Positions 43,032 through 55,458 of a DNA stretch of 64,000 nt are shown in pieces. The notes under the pieces are model-generated. The model ran no database searches, was not told the origin of the DNA, and saw nothing but the letters and a program-made list of their open reading frames with translations. The translations under genes were made by a program, and so were the position numbers. Numbering within the stretch: the stretch's first letter is position 1; each line of letters opens with the position of its first letter. Source of the DNA: Branchipolynoe longqiensis (taxonomy: Eukaryota; Annelida; Polychaeta; Phyllodocida; Polynoidae); contig CM059186.1 of the NCBI GenBank assembly GCA_030323885.1, positions 28,691,005 to 28,755,004 of the forward strand, in the 5' to 3' direction.

Positions 43032-45330
43032 AAGGGCGCATTCCATATACGCGTAATGCGTAATGCGAATGCGAATGCGAATGCGACAAAAAATCGAAAC
43101 GCCTTGAAACCTATGAGCTACATTCCATACACGCGTAATGCGTAATGCGAATGCGAATGCGTCAGAAATTCATTATCCCGATCGGTCCCTGTAGCGATCG
43201 GTGCGTAATGCGTAATGCGTAAAAGATGTGCGAATAGAAAAGCATCAGTCGCATTTGTCCATTGATATAAGGTTGGAGGAGGCGACTGATAATTACGGAC
43301 AGCCGGGACAAGGTGGTGCGAACAGAATAGCATCAGTCGCATTTGTCCATTGATATAAGGCTGAAGGAGGCGACTGATAATTACGGACAGCCGGTGCAAA
43401 CATGTAGGTTTATGCGGCGGACCTGTGAGGAAGCAGTCTTCATATTTGGGACGGTCCTAACATCCCTCTAAGCAAGCTAAACTGAGCCATGTTTGGACCG
43501 TCCCATTCCTTGTGTGTGTCTCTGTGTGTGTCTCTGTGTGTGTATCTGTGTCTGTGTGCGTGTCTGTGTGTGTGTCTCTGTGTGTGTCTGTGTGTGTGTG
43601 TCTCTGTGTTGTGTCTCTGTGTCTGTGTGTGTGTCTATGTGTGTGTATCTGTGTCTATGTGTGTCTCTGTGTGTGTGTCTGTGTGTGTGTCTCTGTGTGT
43701 GTGTCTCTGTGGTGTGTCTCTGTGTTGTGTCTCTGTGTGTGTCTGTGTGTCTGTGTCTTTGTGTCTCTGTTGCTGTGTGTGTGTCTGTGTCTGTGTCTCT
43801 GTGTGTGTCTCTGTGTTTCTGTGTGTGTGTCTCTGTGTGTGTCTCTGTGTGTGTCTGTGTCTCTGTGTGTGTGTCTCTGTGTTGTGTCTCTGTGTCTCTG
43901 TGTGTGTCTGTGTCTGTGTGTCTCTGTTGCTGTGTGTGTGTCTGTGTGTGTGTCTCTGTGTCTCTGTGTGTGTCTCTGTGTCTGTGTGTGTGTCTGTGTG
44001 TGTGTGTCTCTGTGTCTGTGTGTGTGTCTGTGTGTGTGTCTCTGTGTCTGTGTGTGTCTCTGTGTGTTGCTGTGTGTGTGTGTGTGTGTGTCTCTGTGTT
44101 GTGTATCTGTGTCTCTGTGTGTGTGTCTCTGTCTGTGTGTCTTTGTGTGTGTCTCTGTGTCTGTGTCTGTGTCTGTGTGTGTGTCTCTGTGTGGTTGTGT
44201 CTCTGTGTGTGTCTGTGTGTGTCTGTGTGTGTCTCTGTGTGTGTGTCTGTGTGTGTGTGTGTCTGTGTCTCTGTGTGTCTGTGTCTTTGTGTCTCTGTTG
44301 CTGTGTGTGTGTCTGTGTGTGTATCTCTGTGTCTCTGTGTGTGTCTCTGTGTTTCTGTGTGTCTGTGTGTGTGTCTCTGTGTATGTCTCTGTGTGTGTCT
44401 CTGTGTGTGTCTGTGTGTGTCTGTGTGTGTGTCTCTGTGTTGTGTCTCTGTGTGTCTCTGTGTGTGTATGTGTCTCTGTGTGTGTGTCTCTGTCTCTGTG
44501 TGTGTGTCTCTGTGTGTGTCTGTGTGTGTGTCTCTGTGTGTGTCTCTGTGTTGTGTCTCTGTGTCTTTGTGTGTGTCTCTGTGTGTGTATCTGTGTCTGT
44601 GTGTGTGTCTGTGTGTGTGTCTGTGTGTGTGTCTGTGTGTGTGTCTCTGTATTCTGTCTCTGTGTATGTGTGTGTGTCTCTGTGTGTGTATCTGTGTCTG
44701 TGTGTGTCTCTGTTGCTGTGTGTGTGTCTGTGTCTGTATCTCTGTGTCTCTGTGTGTGTCTCTGTGTTTCTGTGTGTGTGGCTGTGTGTGTGTGTCTCTG
44801 TGTATGTCTCTGTGTGTGTCTCTGTGTGTGTCTGTGTGTGTCTGTGTGTGTGTCTCTGTGTTGTGTCTCTGTGTGTGTATATGTGTCTCTGTGTGTGTGT
44901 CTCTGTCTCTGTGTGTGTGTCTCTGTGTGTGTGTCTGTGTGTGTGTCTGTGTGTGTGTCTCTGTGTTGTGTCTCTGTGTCAGAGACACAGAGACACAGAC
45001 ACACACATAGAGACACACACACAGACACAGAGTCACACACACAGAGACACACACAGAGACACGGAGACACAGACACACACATAGGGACATGCACAGAGAC
45101 ACAGAGTCACACACACACAGAGACAACGGAGACACAGACACACACATAGAGACACACACAGAGACACGGAGTCACACACACTTTTTATATACTTTTTATA
45201 TACTTCACTGCATAACGCATAACGCATAACGCATAACGCATTACGCGTATATGGAATGCTGGCATTCGCATAACGCATAACGCGTAACGCATAACGCATT
45301 ACGCATTACGCGTATATGGAATGCGCCCTT
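43032..45330. mobile_element. Word-array element W8 with a TG/CA mirror core
   Basis: AAGGGCGCATTCCATATACG at the left, its inverse at the right. Words GCGTAATGCG/GCGAATGC lie in the left arm and GCATAACGCATTACG in the right. 43230-43395 is an 87-bp dimer. GGGACGGTCC at 43450 pairs with GGACCGTCCC at 43495. Confidence 0.9.
43510..45180. repeat. Inverted TGTGTCTC / GAGACACA arrays in W8
   Basis: TGTGTCTCTG repeats to about 44977, then CAGAGACACAGAGACAC repeats to 45180. It resembles 23100-25044 but with the long arm on the other side. The 500-residue open frames are repeat translations. Confidence 0.95.
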
Positions 45331-45992
45331 AAGGTCATATCAGGATGGATAACGACTTGTGACAGTGCGCAAATCAGGTCGCCGGAACCATGCCCCGATA
45401 TCCCACTGAGTTACATTATCCTGACACTGAGCTAACCAGTCCTTGCCCTATCCTATTAATGCCGAGTGCCAGGCTAGGAAGCGACAAGTAAGTCATTGGT
45501 TTGACTCGACCGGGAACCAAACTCCCGGTCTCCCGCACACCAGGCTCGATCTCTACCGCCCGGTGGGCAGTAAGATGGGGGTGGGTGGGGGTGGGAGGGG
45601 AGCAAAGAACATACTAACCTCCACCCACCCCCATTGCACCCCCCTTACTCCCCCATCAGTATGCCACAGTGGACTGCCCGACCGCCTGCCTGCTCAGCAC
45701 ACCGAACACACTCTCTCTCCCTCTCTCTATTCATTCAAACCTTATTCACTCCACTGACCTCGCAACAAATCCACGCCAACCCACTTCACTCAGCCAACTA
45801 TTCGTAAACACCATCCCCCTCTCCAACCCGACCCCTACTCCCATCACCAACCCACACCCAACATCTCCTACTGAACCTTGCTCAACCTCTCCTCTTTCTC
45901 AAGGGCAATGCACTGCTGGCCACAACTATCCCATCTCCCCCTCTCCCCCATTTCCCCCTCTTGCCTCCCCCCACCCTTCCTCCACACCTGAA

Positions 45993-46320
45993 AACCGGGC
46001 GCAGTGGCCGAATCGCAAGAGTGCAGGCCTCACGTGCGGGAAATCGGGAGTTCAGTTCCCGGTTGAGTCAAACCAATGACTAATAAAATTGATACTTTGC
46101 CGCTTCCTAGCCAGGCACTTGGCATTATTAGGATAGGGCAAGGACTGGTTGGTTTAGTATCAGGATAATATGACTGAGTGAGATATCACATCATGGTGCT
46201 GGTGGCCTGGTTTCCCAATGGGGCAGCACTATAAAGTGGCATGAGTGCGCACTCTCACAAGTCGGTACTCGTCCTGATATGACCTTAGATGTTGCAAGGA
46301 TGTAAAACTCCAACAACCAA
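45993..46320 (+). mobile_element. SINE-A, full length with target duplication
   Basis: CCACACCTGAA flanks it at 45982-45992 and 46321-46331. Head CGCAGTGGCCGAATCGCAAG; tail CTCCAACAACCAA. Confidence 0.95.
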
Positions 46321-46467
46321 CCACACCTGAACCTTACCCCTCTCTCTTTCTCAAGGGCAGTTCACTGCTGGCCACAAACACTTCCCCTACTCTCCACCTC
46401 TTCCCCCCCACCCCACCCCCCCACGCCACCCCCATTCACACACCAACACACCGACCTTACCAGCTAG

Positions 46468-46655
46468 ATATCATTTAGCTCAAGCTCATTTAGCTAGAGC
46501 TCATTTAGCTCAAGCTCATTTAGCTCAAGCTCATTTAGCTCAAGCTCATTTAGCTCAACCTAATTTAGCTCAACCTAATTTAGCTCAACCTCATTTAGCA
46601 CAACCTCATTTAGCTCAACCTAATTCAGCTCAACCTCGTTCAGCTCAACCTCATT
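46468..46655. repeat. 15-bp minisatellite
   Basis: TCATTTAGCTCAAGC and TCATTTAGCTCAACC, about 12 units. Confidence 0.93.
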
Positions 46656-47340
46656 TCCTTCCCTACAGTAATTGACGACAATGTCAAGAGCATAATGGAA
46701 GTTTATGGAACGCCCTTCCGGACTAGCCGAATGTTATATGGACATGTAATATGTCACTTCCGAGTTCCTTCCCGCGTCGACCAAACAAGGTGCCCGGGAG
46801 ACCCGCTAATTGCCGGAAGTTGAATAGAGAGGTCATGGGGGCGGGTTTAATAGGGGCCATCTTTTAAAAATATAACATCAGCAAATGGGCGTTTTCAGCC
46901 CTGGATTTGTAACCATCATATCAATTTAACAGCGCCCCTTGATGAAGAAAGAACTTATTTCATTATGATAGTTTAAAGTTGCATAATCCGATAGTTAAAA
47001 AAAAGTCTACCATTTAAAAAAAGAAAATGTCTTACGCTGTTGATCTGTAAAATGTTATTTAACTTTTGTGAAACTTTAGTAAATATGTTTCCTCCTCACA
47101 TGTATATATGTATATACAACAACTATCCGATTGTAGAATGAACAAACTCACAGAGGTTCGGGGGATATGGGAGAATGCTTACAAACAGAGAAAGAATGCA
47201 TGCAGTAAATAGCTACACAACAACTGAAAGTGATAAAAACAAGGGGAGTCACAAGACTATTACTGTCTAGCGGCGAAAACAAGTAATTAGACTTAACCGT
47301 TATGGGCAGCATAAATACACCCATCACAAACAAAAAATAT
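46656..47340. other. No gene recognised
   Basis: Holds a short TTAA-MITE left end at about 46973-47000 (TTTAAAGTTGCATAATCCGA) and otherwise nothing I can name. Confidence 0.55.
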
Positions 47341-47386
47341 ATATATCTCTATATATATCAATGTCTATTTATATATATATATATAA

Positions 47387-47417
<31 letters not shown>

Positions 47418-47433
47418 AATATATATATATATA
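47341..47433. repeat. (AT)n low complexity
   Basis: AT runs broken by TATATAAATATA words. Confidence 0.93.
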
Positions 47434-47559
47434 TCTGCTGCATGTTTACCCCCTTCGCTACGTACCACGCGTTGGATTCTGCTCACAACCCAACTGCCAC
47501 ACTATACTCCGACTCGATTACCAACACCAATTGTCCCCCCATCACCAGCGATTAAAATC

Positions 47560-49200
47560 GAATAAAACAAGTGGCGAGGTGAGTAAAGAGCCCACACCTC
47601 CAGCAGCAAAAACAACACCATAAAGAACTAAAGTAACCCCGACGCACACCCACCCCTCTCCATACCTAGATTCTCTGCCAATAACACCATAGAAAACCCA
47701 CCCCATACACAAACCAGTCATCCCCATTCCTAGATTCTCCGCCAACAACACCATAAAAAACCCACCCCATATACAAACCAGTCATCTCTATTCCTAGATT
47801 CTCCGCCAACAAGACCATAAAAAACCCACCCCATACATAAACCAGTCATCCCCATTCCTAGATTCTCCGCCAACAACACCATAAAAAACCCACCCCATAT
47901 ACAAACCAGTCATCTCTATTCCTAGATTCTCCGCCAACAAGACCATAAAAAACCCACCCCATACATAAACCAGTCATCCCCATTCCTAGATTCTCCGCCA
48001 ACAACACCATAAAAACCCATACACAATCCAGTCATCTCTATTCCTAGATTCTCCGCCAATAACACCATAAAAAACCCACCCCATACACAAACCAGTCATC
48101 CCCATTCCTAGATTCTCCGCCAACAACACCATAAAAACCCATACACAATCCAGTCATCTCTATTCCTAGATTCTCCGCCAATAACACCATAAAAAACCCA
48201 CCCCATACACAAACCAGTCAACCCCATTCCTAGATTCTCCGCCAACAACACCATAAAAAACCCACCCCATATACAAACCAGTCATCTCTATTCCTAGATT
48301 CTCCGCCAACAAGACCATAAAAAACCGACCCCATACATAAACCAGTCATCCCATTCCTAGATTCTCTGCACAACACATAAAACCCATACACAACCAGTCA
48401 TCTCTATTCCTAGATTCTCGCCAATAAACCATAAAAAACCCACCCATACACAAACCAGTCATCCCCATTCCTAGATTCTCTGCCAACAACACCATAAAAA
48501 CCCATACACAATCCAGTCATCTCTATTCCTAGATTCTCTGCCAATAACACCATAAAAAACCCACCCCATACACAAACCAGTCAACCCCATTCCTAGATTC
48601 TCCGCCAACAACACCATAAAAAACCCACCCCATATACAAACCAGTCATCTCCATTCCTAGATTCTCCACCAACAAGACCATAACAAACCCACCCCATACA
48701 CAAACCAGTCATCCCCATTCCTAGATTCTCTGCCAACAACATCATACAAAAAAAACCGATACACAAACCAGTCATCTCTATTCCTAGATTCTCCGCCAAC
48801 AATATAATAAAAATAATCCACCCCATACACAAACCAGTCATCTCCATTCCTAGGTTCTCTGCTAACAACACCATAACAAACCCACCCCATACATAAACCA
48901 GTCATCCCTATTCCTAAGTTCTCTGTGCTAACAACACCATAACAAACTCACTCCATACACAAACCAGTTATCTCGATTCCTAGGTTCTCTGCTAACAACA
49001 CCATAACAAACCCACGCCATACACAAACCAGTCATCTCCATTCCTAGATTCTCTGCCAACAACGCCATAACAAACCCACCACATACATAAACCAGTCATC
49101 TCCACAGATTCTCCACGAACAACGCCATAACAAAACCACACTAATCACAAACCAATCATCTCAATTCCCAGATTCTCCACGAACAACACCATAACAAAAC
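47560..49200. repeat. 64-bp minisatellite, type A
   Basis: Units of ACACCATAAAAAACCCACCC, CATACACAAACCAGTCATC and CATTCCTAGATTCTCCGCCA, with alternating short forms lacking CACCCC. Minus-strand frames translate it periodically. Confidence 0.94.
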
Positions 49201-49640
49201 CATGCAATCCCAGACACAAACCACCCCTCTCCATTCCCGCATTCCCCGCCAACAACTCCATATAAAAACCCACCCAGACACAAACCAACCCTCTCTATTC
49301 CCACATTCCCCGCCAACAACTCCATATAAAAAGCCACCCCAGACACAAACCACCCCTCTCGACTCCCCCTTTGCCACCAACAACTCCATATAAAAACCCA
49401 CCCAGACACAAACCAACCCTCTCCATTCCCACATTCCCCGCCAACAACTCCATATAAAAACCCACCCCAGACACAAACCACCCCTCTCGACTCCCCCTTT
49501 GCCACCAACAACTCCATATAAAAACCCACCCCAAACACAAACCACCCCTCTCCATTCCCACATTCCACACCAACAACTCCAGATAAAAACCCACCCCAGA
49601 CACAAACCACCCCTATCCATTCCCACATTCCCGACCTACA
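49201..49640. repeat. 65-bp minisatellite, type B
   Basis: Derived from type A: ACTCCATATAAAAACCCACC, CAGACACAAACCACCCCTC, ATTCCCGCATTCCCCGCCAA. About seven units. Confidence 0.92.
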
Positions 49641-49865
49641 ACCCCACCCCTGATTCACGTAGCCCACTACTCAGCTCGCCGCATTCACCCCCTCCCCACC
49701 ACTCTGCCAACCCCTGTGCACTCATGCCACCTCCCCCACCCGTACCCCCATCCCACACCGATCCACTTAATACGCCCTACCTTCACCTTCACACGGTGGC
49801 TCCCTCTACCGGCGACAACGACTCCTGTCGCACAGACCAGCAGCAGCCTCTCTACACTCCGCCCC

Positions 49866-52280
49866 TGAGTACTCACCACCCACACACCCTCACTCCGCCC
49901 TCACACCCACCCACACACCCTCACTCCGCCCTCACACCCACCCACACATCCTCACTCCGCCCTCACACCCACCCACACACCCTCACTCCACCCTCACACC
50001 CACCCACACACCCTCACTCCGCACTCACACCCACCCACACACCCTCACTCCGCCCTCACACCCACCCACACACCCTCACTCCCACCCACCCACACACCAT
50101 CACTCCACCCTCTCACCCACCCAGACACCTTCACTCCACCCTCACACCCACCCACACCCTCATCCCTCCCTCACAAATAATAAATAAAATGGTATTTGAA
50201 ATTAACTCCGGATTTAGGAGTATATTCATTCAATTGATTTTATTACACCACCCACACCCTCATTCCTCCCTCACACCCTCCCACACACAACCTCACCACC
50301 TCACACTCCGCCCTTCACACCCACCCACACCACCCTCACTCGCCCTCACATACCCACACACACCCTCACTCCACCCCACAACAACCCACACAAACACCCT
50401 CACTTACATATCCGCCCTCACACCCCACCCAGAGACGCCCTTCAATCCCTCCTCACACCCACCCAACACCCTCACTACCGCCACACCCCCACACACACCG
50501 CACACCCTCAGTTCGCCCTCAACAACCCACCCAAATCACCACCACTCATCCACCCACACACCACCCAACCACACACCCTCACTCCCGCCCTCCCACCACC
50601 CACACCGCCCTCACTAACACCCAAAACCCACACACCACCCAGTCTGCCCACACCCCCACCCGACACACCCTCACATCCACCCTTCACACCCACCCCACAC
50701 CCTCACTCCCCTCACAGTACACCCCACCCACACACACTCACCCCTCCCTCATACCCCACCCATACAACCCTCACTCCTCCCTCACACCCTCCACACACCC
50801 TCACTCTCCCCCCTCACACCCACCCAGACAACCTCACTTCGCCTCAACACCCACCCATCACACCCTCATTCCACCCTCACACTCCACCTACACACCCTCA
50901 CTTTTCAGGGGCCCCCCCCCTCACACAATCACCCACCCACACCCGCCTTCAATCCGCCCTCACACCCACCCACATACCGTCGCTCCGGCCTCACACCCAC
51001 CCGCACACCCTCACTCCTCCCTCCCACCCTCCCACCCACCTACACACCTCACTCCGCCTCACACCCACCAACACAACTCTCACCCCGCCCTCACGCCCAC
51101 CCACACACCCTCACTCCTCCCTCACACCCTCCCCACACACCACCCACACAACTCGTCACAATCGTCGCCCTCAACACCCACGCCCCAGCGGAGCCTCAAT
51201 TCCACCTCACACCCACCCCACACACCCTCACCTCCGCCCTCACACCCACCCACAACAACAACCGTCACTCCGGCCTCACACCCACTCGCCCACACCCTCA
51301 CTCCTCCCTCACAACAACCCTCCCACACACCTCACTCCGCCCTTCAACACCCACCCACACAACTCTCAACCCCCCGCCCTCACGGCCCACCCACACACCC
51401 TACACTACTCCTCCCTCACCACCAGAACAACCCTCCCACACACCCACCCAGACAATTTCTCTCACTTCGCCCTCACAACCCACTCCACACACCCTCCATT
51501 CACACTCACAATCCCACCCACCACGCCGTCACTCCGGCCTCACAAAAACCCACCCCATGCCTCAATCCGCCCTCACAACACCTCACACCCACCCACACCA
51601 GCCCCACACCCACCCGTCACTCCGGCCTTCACTCCCATCCCGCACACCCTCAGTCTGGCCCTCAACAGACCCGAACACCCACACACCGGTCCACTCCGCC
51701 CTCACACCCACCCACACGCCTTCATTCCGCCTCACACCCTCACACCCACCCGCACACCCTCAGTCTGCCCTCACACCCACCCACACACCGTCACTCTCCA
51801 CCGCCACTCCACACCACCACCACCCTTCACCCCACCTCACACCCACCCAGCCACCCTCACTCCACACCGCCCCACACATAACCCACAACCCCCTCACTAC
51901 ACCCTCAAACCCACACACCCTCAGTCTGCCCTCACCCTCACCCACACACTCTCATTCCGCCCTCACACCCACCCACACCCTCACCCCACAACTCTCAAAA
52001 CCCGCACAACCCTCACTCTGCCCTCACACCCACCAACACACCGTCACTCCACCCTCACACCCTCACCCCTAACCTGTCCACAGACCCACCCAAACACCCT
52101 CACTCCACCCTCACACACCCACCCACTCCTCACCCTGCCCTCACACCCACCCACACTCTTACTCCGCCCCTCACTCCCTTCTCACACCCACACACCCTCG
52201 CTCCCTCCTCACACTCTCACTCCCTCCTCACACCCACTCTCACACCCATCCATACTCTCACCCCTCCTTCAACCACTCAC
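49866..52280. repeat. 31-bp C-rich minisatellite
   Basis: TCCGCCCTCACACCCACCCA plus CACACCCTCAC, regular at 49870-50100 and increasingly irregular beyond 50300. Confidence 0.93.
50175..50245 (+). repeat. 71-bp insert copied from 54483-54553 (inverted)
   Basis: An AT-rich segment wholly foreign to the surrounding C-rich repeat; identical at all 71 positions to the reverse complement of 54483-54553. Confidence 0.93.
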
Positions 52281-52380
52281 CCCCACCCCCATAGCTTCAT
52301 ATGTATCTCCCCCCAACCACTCTCTCTTACATATATGCACACCTTCCATGTCTTCCCCATTTGCCTCCCATATACCTCAT

Positions 52381-52945
52381 CATCATCATCATCATCATCA
52401 TCATGCTGTCGGTCGCGATGCGACAAAGACTGCTTTCATTACTTGACTGCCGCTCTCCATTTAGCTCTCTGCTGTGAGAGTTGCGTCCATGAGTCGGTCT
52501 TAATGTCTCTCAGCTTCAGGTTTCTCTTGATGGTATCCCTGAACCATAGACGGGGGCGCCCTCTCTTTCTGTAGCCAGAAGACAGTTGGGAATAAAGGAT
52601 CTGCTTTGGTAGCCTGTCTGATGACATCCTCATGAGGTGTCCAGTCCACCGGAGATTCTTTTTGATCAGAAGATCTTCCATAGAGGGCAGCCCCATCCGT
52701 TCGAGTATTTCCTTATTCGTCACTTTGTCCTTCCAGGTTAGCCTCATGATTGAACGCAGATGTCGCATCATGAAGGCATGCAGCTTTTTCACCTGCTGTC
52801 TGTACACTGTCCAGGCCTCGGCTCCGTATAGTAGGGTGGATAGCACGATTGCACGGTAGATCTTACCTTTGACCCGAATGGACACATGGTGGTTGTTCCA
52901 GAGTCTCTGGCGTAGTCGGCCGAAAGATGCGCTAGCCTTGGCCAT
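52381..52945 (-). mobile_element. LINE-1f, 168-codon C-terminal end of a reverse transcriptase ORF
   Basis: The intact frame reads MAKASASFGRLRQRLWNNHH and onward to AKWRAAVK and stop. It contains LSTLLYGAEAW, LRWTGHLMRM and RKRGRPRLWFRDTI, typical of the region after the catalytic RT core in non-LTR elements. The core itself (with its aspartates) is missing. The minus strand continues into a short 3' UTR and an ATG/GAT tail. The first codon is only the first in-frame ATG of a truncated copy. Three other copies in the window share the 3' end. Clade not assigned. Confidence 0.9.
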
Positions 52946-53127
52946 CCTCCTCTCTACCTACTCTTCCATAAACACACTTTCGCAAACCCTCCAACCCACC
53001 CACCCACAGAACCCACCCAACCATATTCTCCCTTTCTCACCTATTCCCCTCCCATAACTCCACTCACACACACTTTCCAAGACCCACACTCACACAATTC
53101 CACATCCTCTCAAGCACTCACATCCAT

Positions 53128-53489
53128 TCTTGGCCCAGACGGGGTGGCCGAATGAGTTGAGCGTCCGTCTCCCGTTTTGGTAGCTCGTGGGATTCGAACC
53201 CACAGGTTCGAACCATGGTCGAGTCAAACCAATGACTTAAAAAATTATACTTGTCATTTCCTAGCCAGGCGCTCGGCCTTATTAGGTTTGGGCAAAGAGT
53301 GGTTGGCTCAGTGTCAGGATAATGTGACTGAGTGGGATATTAGGTCATGGTGCTGGTGGTCTGGTCTCCCAGTGGGGCATCACTATAATTATAAAGACGC
53401 CATGAGTGCACACTGTCACAAGTCGGTACTCGTCCTGATATGACTCTAGATGTTGTCAGGATGTGAAACCCCAACAATCAATCAACCAA
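53128..53489 (+). mobile_element. SINE-A, enlarged-head form, with target duplication
   Basis: CTCACATCCAT flanks it at 53117-53127 and 53490-53500. Head GGGTGGCCGAATGAGTTGAG; two successive B-box-like motifs (GGGATTCGAACCC, CAGGTTCGAACC). Confidence 0.95.
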
Positions 53490-53500
53490 CTCACATCCAT

Positions 53501-53960
53501 CTACACCAACACACCCACACACCCACACAAACCTACATGCTCATTCTTTCCTCACTCACCTTTTTTCCACCCACCCACACACTCTTCAACCCACGCACTC
53601 TCCCTCTTTCCCCACACACCCACACACGCACCCACATCTACATTCTCCCTTTCCCCACATACCTGTGCCCACACACTCCACACACACACAAACACATTCT
53701 TCCTCTTTCCCCTCTCACTTTTTTCCCCACGCTCCCACCTCAAACTCTTCCACCCACACAATCTCGCTCTTTCCCCACATACCTGTACCAACACACCCAC
53801 ACACGCATCCTCACCCACACCCACATTCTCCCTCTTTACCCACACACCTGTACCCACACACACCACACGCCTACACCCCCACACGCCCACCTATCCGTAC
53901 AAGCCGTACTCAGGCTTTCACCTCGCATCATCGATCAGACATCAATGTCTGATTGATCCC
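53501..53960. repeat. CA/CCCA-rich low-complexity tract
   Basis: Irregular CACACCCACAC with TTCCCCACATACCTGT repeated three or four times. Confidence 0.85.
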
Positions 53961-54098
53961 TCCCAACGAAAGTGGTTCATCAATAATCAATAATCACACA
54001 AGTGCAGCACGGTTGGTCCTCGTCTGGCCGCGGGGCCATGTTTCTTTCACTTTCTAGAAGTTGGCCTTTGGTTGCCCTTGCTGGATGTATTTCATTAA

Positions 54099-54110
54099 AA
54101 AATCTCTCTC

Positions 54111-54168
<58 letters not shown>

Positions 54169-54180
54169 GAGAGAGAGATT
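54099..54180. repeat. (CT)n-(TA)n-(GA)n hairpin
   Basis: AATCTCTCTCTC and a TA run pair with TATAGAGAGAGAGATT; nearly perfect palindrome of about 80 bp. Confidence 0.92.
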
Positions 54181-54231
54181 ATATATATTTGGCAGCAAAT
54201 GAGATTGATTTATTCCCCATGCCATCACCTC

Positions 54232-54388
54232 TTCCATTTTGGATTTCCACCACTGTGTATTACTAACTTACAGCGTCATCAAAGGCCAGTTGCTCTAATA
54301 CCATGTCTATGTGGTGTGTGAGGTTAAAAACCCTTTGGGTCGGTAAAAGTGTAAGCTCGGGCTTTCTATCGACAAACTGTCTAAAGCT
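54232..54388 (+). mobile_element. SINE-B body fragment
   Basis: Matches 17217-17365 (GTCTATGTGGTGTGTGAGGT, CGGTAAAAGTGTAAGCTCGG). Head absent. Confidence 0.82.
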
Positions 54389-54482
54389 GAAAACAAGTCT
54401 ATTCAGACTTATCCATGATAGGCAGTATAAATCTCCAAGAAAAAAAGAGTGTATATTTGGCAGCATAATTTAATGACAAAAT

Positions 54483-54553
54483 TAATAAAATCAATTGAAT
54501 GAATATACTCCTAAATCCGGAGTTAATTTCAAATACCATTTTATTTATTATTT
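54483..54553 (-). repeat. Source (or sister) of the 71-bp insert at 50175
   Basis: Reverse complement identical to 50175-50245 over 71 bp; here it lies in compositionally similar AT-rich DNA. Confidence 0.93.
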
Positions 54554-55100
54554 ATTTGCTATAATGCTTTCACACAGTACACGCACATATGTAGGCAGAG
54601 AAAGGAAACAACGTATAGTGTATTGGAACCCTATGTGACATAATAAGTGCATTTGGGGAAAACCCTCAGTTAGAAATAACAAATTCCTCATTTTAGACGA
54701 TTAATTAATTATTAATCCTGAAAGAAACACACACAGCGTGTGAATTATTCTTTCAGCTTAATTCGGAGAGATAATTATAATACTAATTACACGCATAACT
54801 CTCAAGATTAGTATTTTTCGTAGCTATTCTGTACACAATTAAGACTATTTTATGCACAGATTTAATCTAATGTTTTCAGAAAGAGGACACTTGCCACTCA
54901 GAAAGGATTGATATTGACATTGTGACTCAGGATGCCAGGTAGAAGGGGGGGGGGGGAGGTGGTGAATATACAAATACAAAATGGCATTTTATCGAATGTA
55001 CAACAACTCTTGCTAGGATACTTTCACTGCAATCCACATTAGAAACAAATGTAATGACAATACCCCGACCAGCCTTGGTAATGAGGAGGACACAGTGCGT
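54554..55100. other. No gene recognised
   Basis: AT-rich, with an inverted pair around CACACACAGCGTGTG at about 54730 and a G run at 54945. Confidence 0.55.
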
Positions 55101-55458
55101 TTAAATCTGCATAGTCCGATGAAAACATCACATTTTCAAAACCAAAGCAATTATTTAGATTTGATTCTACATATCTCACTTAGATAACGATGCATTTATT
55201 AAGCACTTGTTGTCACATAGAATTGAACACTGAGTTATTTTAATAGAATCAGTGACTGCCGAAGCCTATGGTGTCCAAGTTTTGGCATGCTTGCCAAAAT
55301 TAAGTTGACATGTTTGCACTTCAAAATTATCTCAACAGTTATCCATTTAAAATAAAAGTTACTTCAGATTAAAGTAAGGTAGATTATAACGATCAATTTA
55401 ATATATTTATTTCTAAAAAATTACAGAAGCTCCAAACCATCGGACTAAGCAACTTTAA
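55101..55458. mobile_element. TTAA-ended MITE, full copy
   Basis: TTAAATCTGCATAGTCCGAT to ATCGGACTAAGCAACTTTAA. Confidence 0.92.

Larger units (their letters stand above)
42993..45561 (-). mobile_element. SINE-A split by the 2.3-kb element W8
   Basis: Tail 42993-43031 (GGTTGGTTGTTGGAGTTTTA), body and head 45331-45561. The break lies at CAACACC / AAGGTC. Confidence 0.9.

Noticed and set aside
43477..45159. Open frames of 480-560 codons
   Set aside because: Same TG/CA mirror repeat; simultaneous frames on both strands show there is no coding constraint.
48593..49667. Periodic minus-strand frames (MVLLAENLGMEMTGLCMGW)
   Set aside because: Translations of the 64/65-bp minisatellites; frame is kept only because unit lengths drift around multiples of three.
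49499..50617. 372-codon P/T/H-rich frame
   Set aside because: Translation of C-rich minisatellites; it crosses the foreign 71-bp insert with no sign of constraint.
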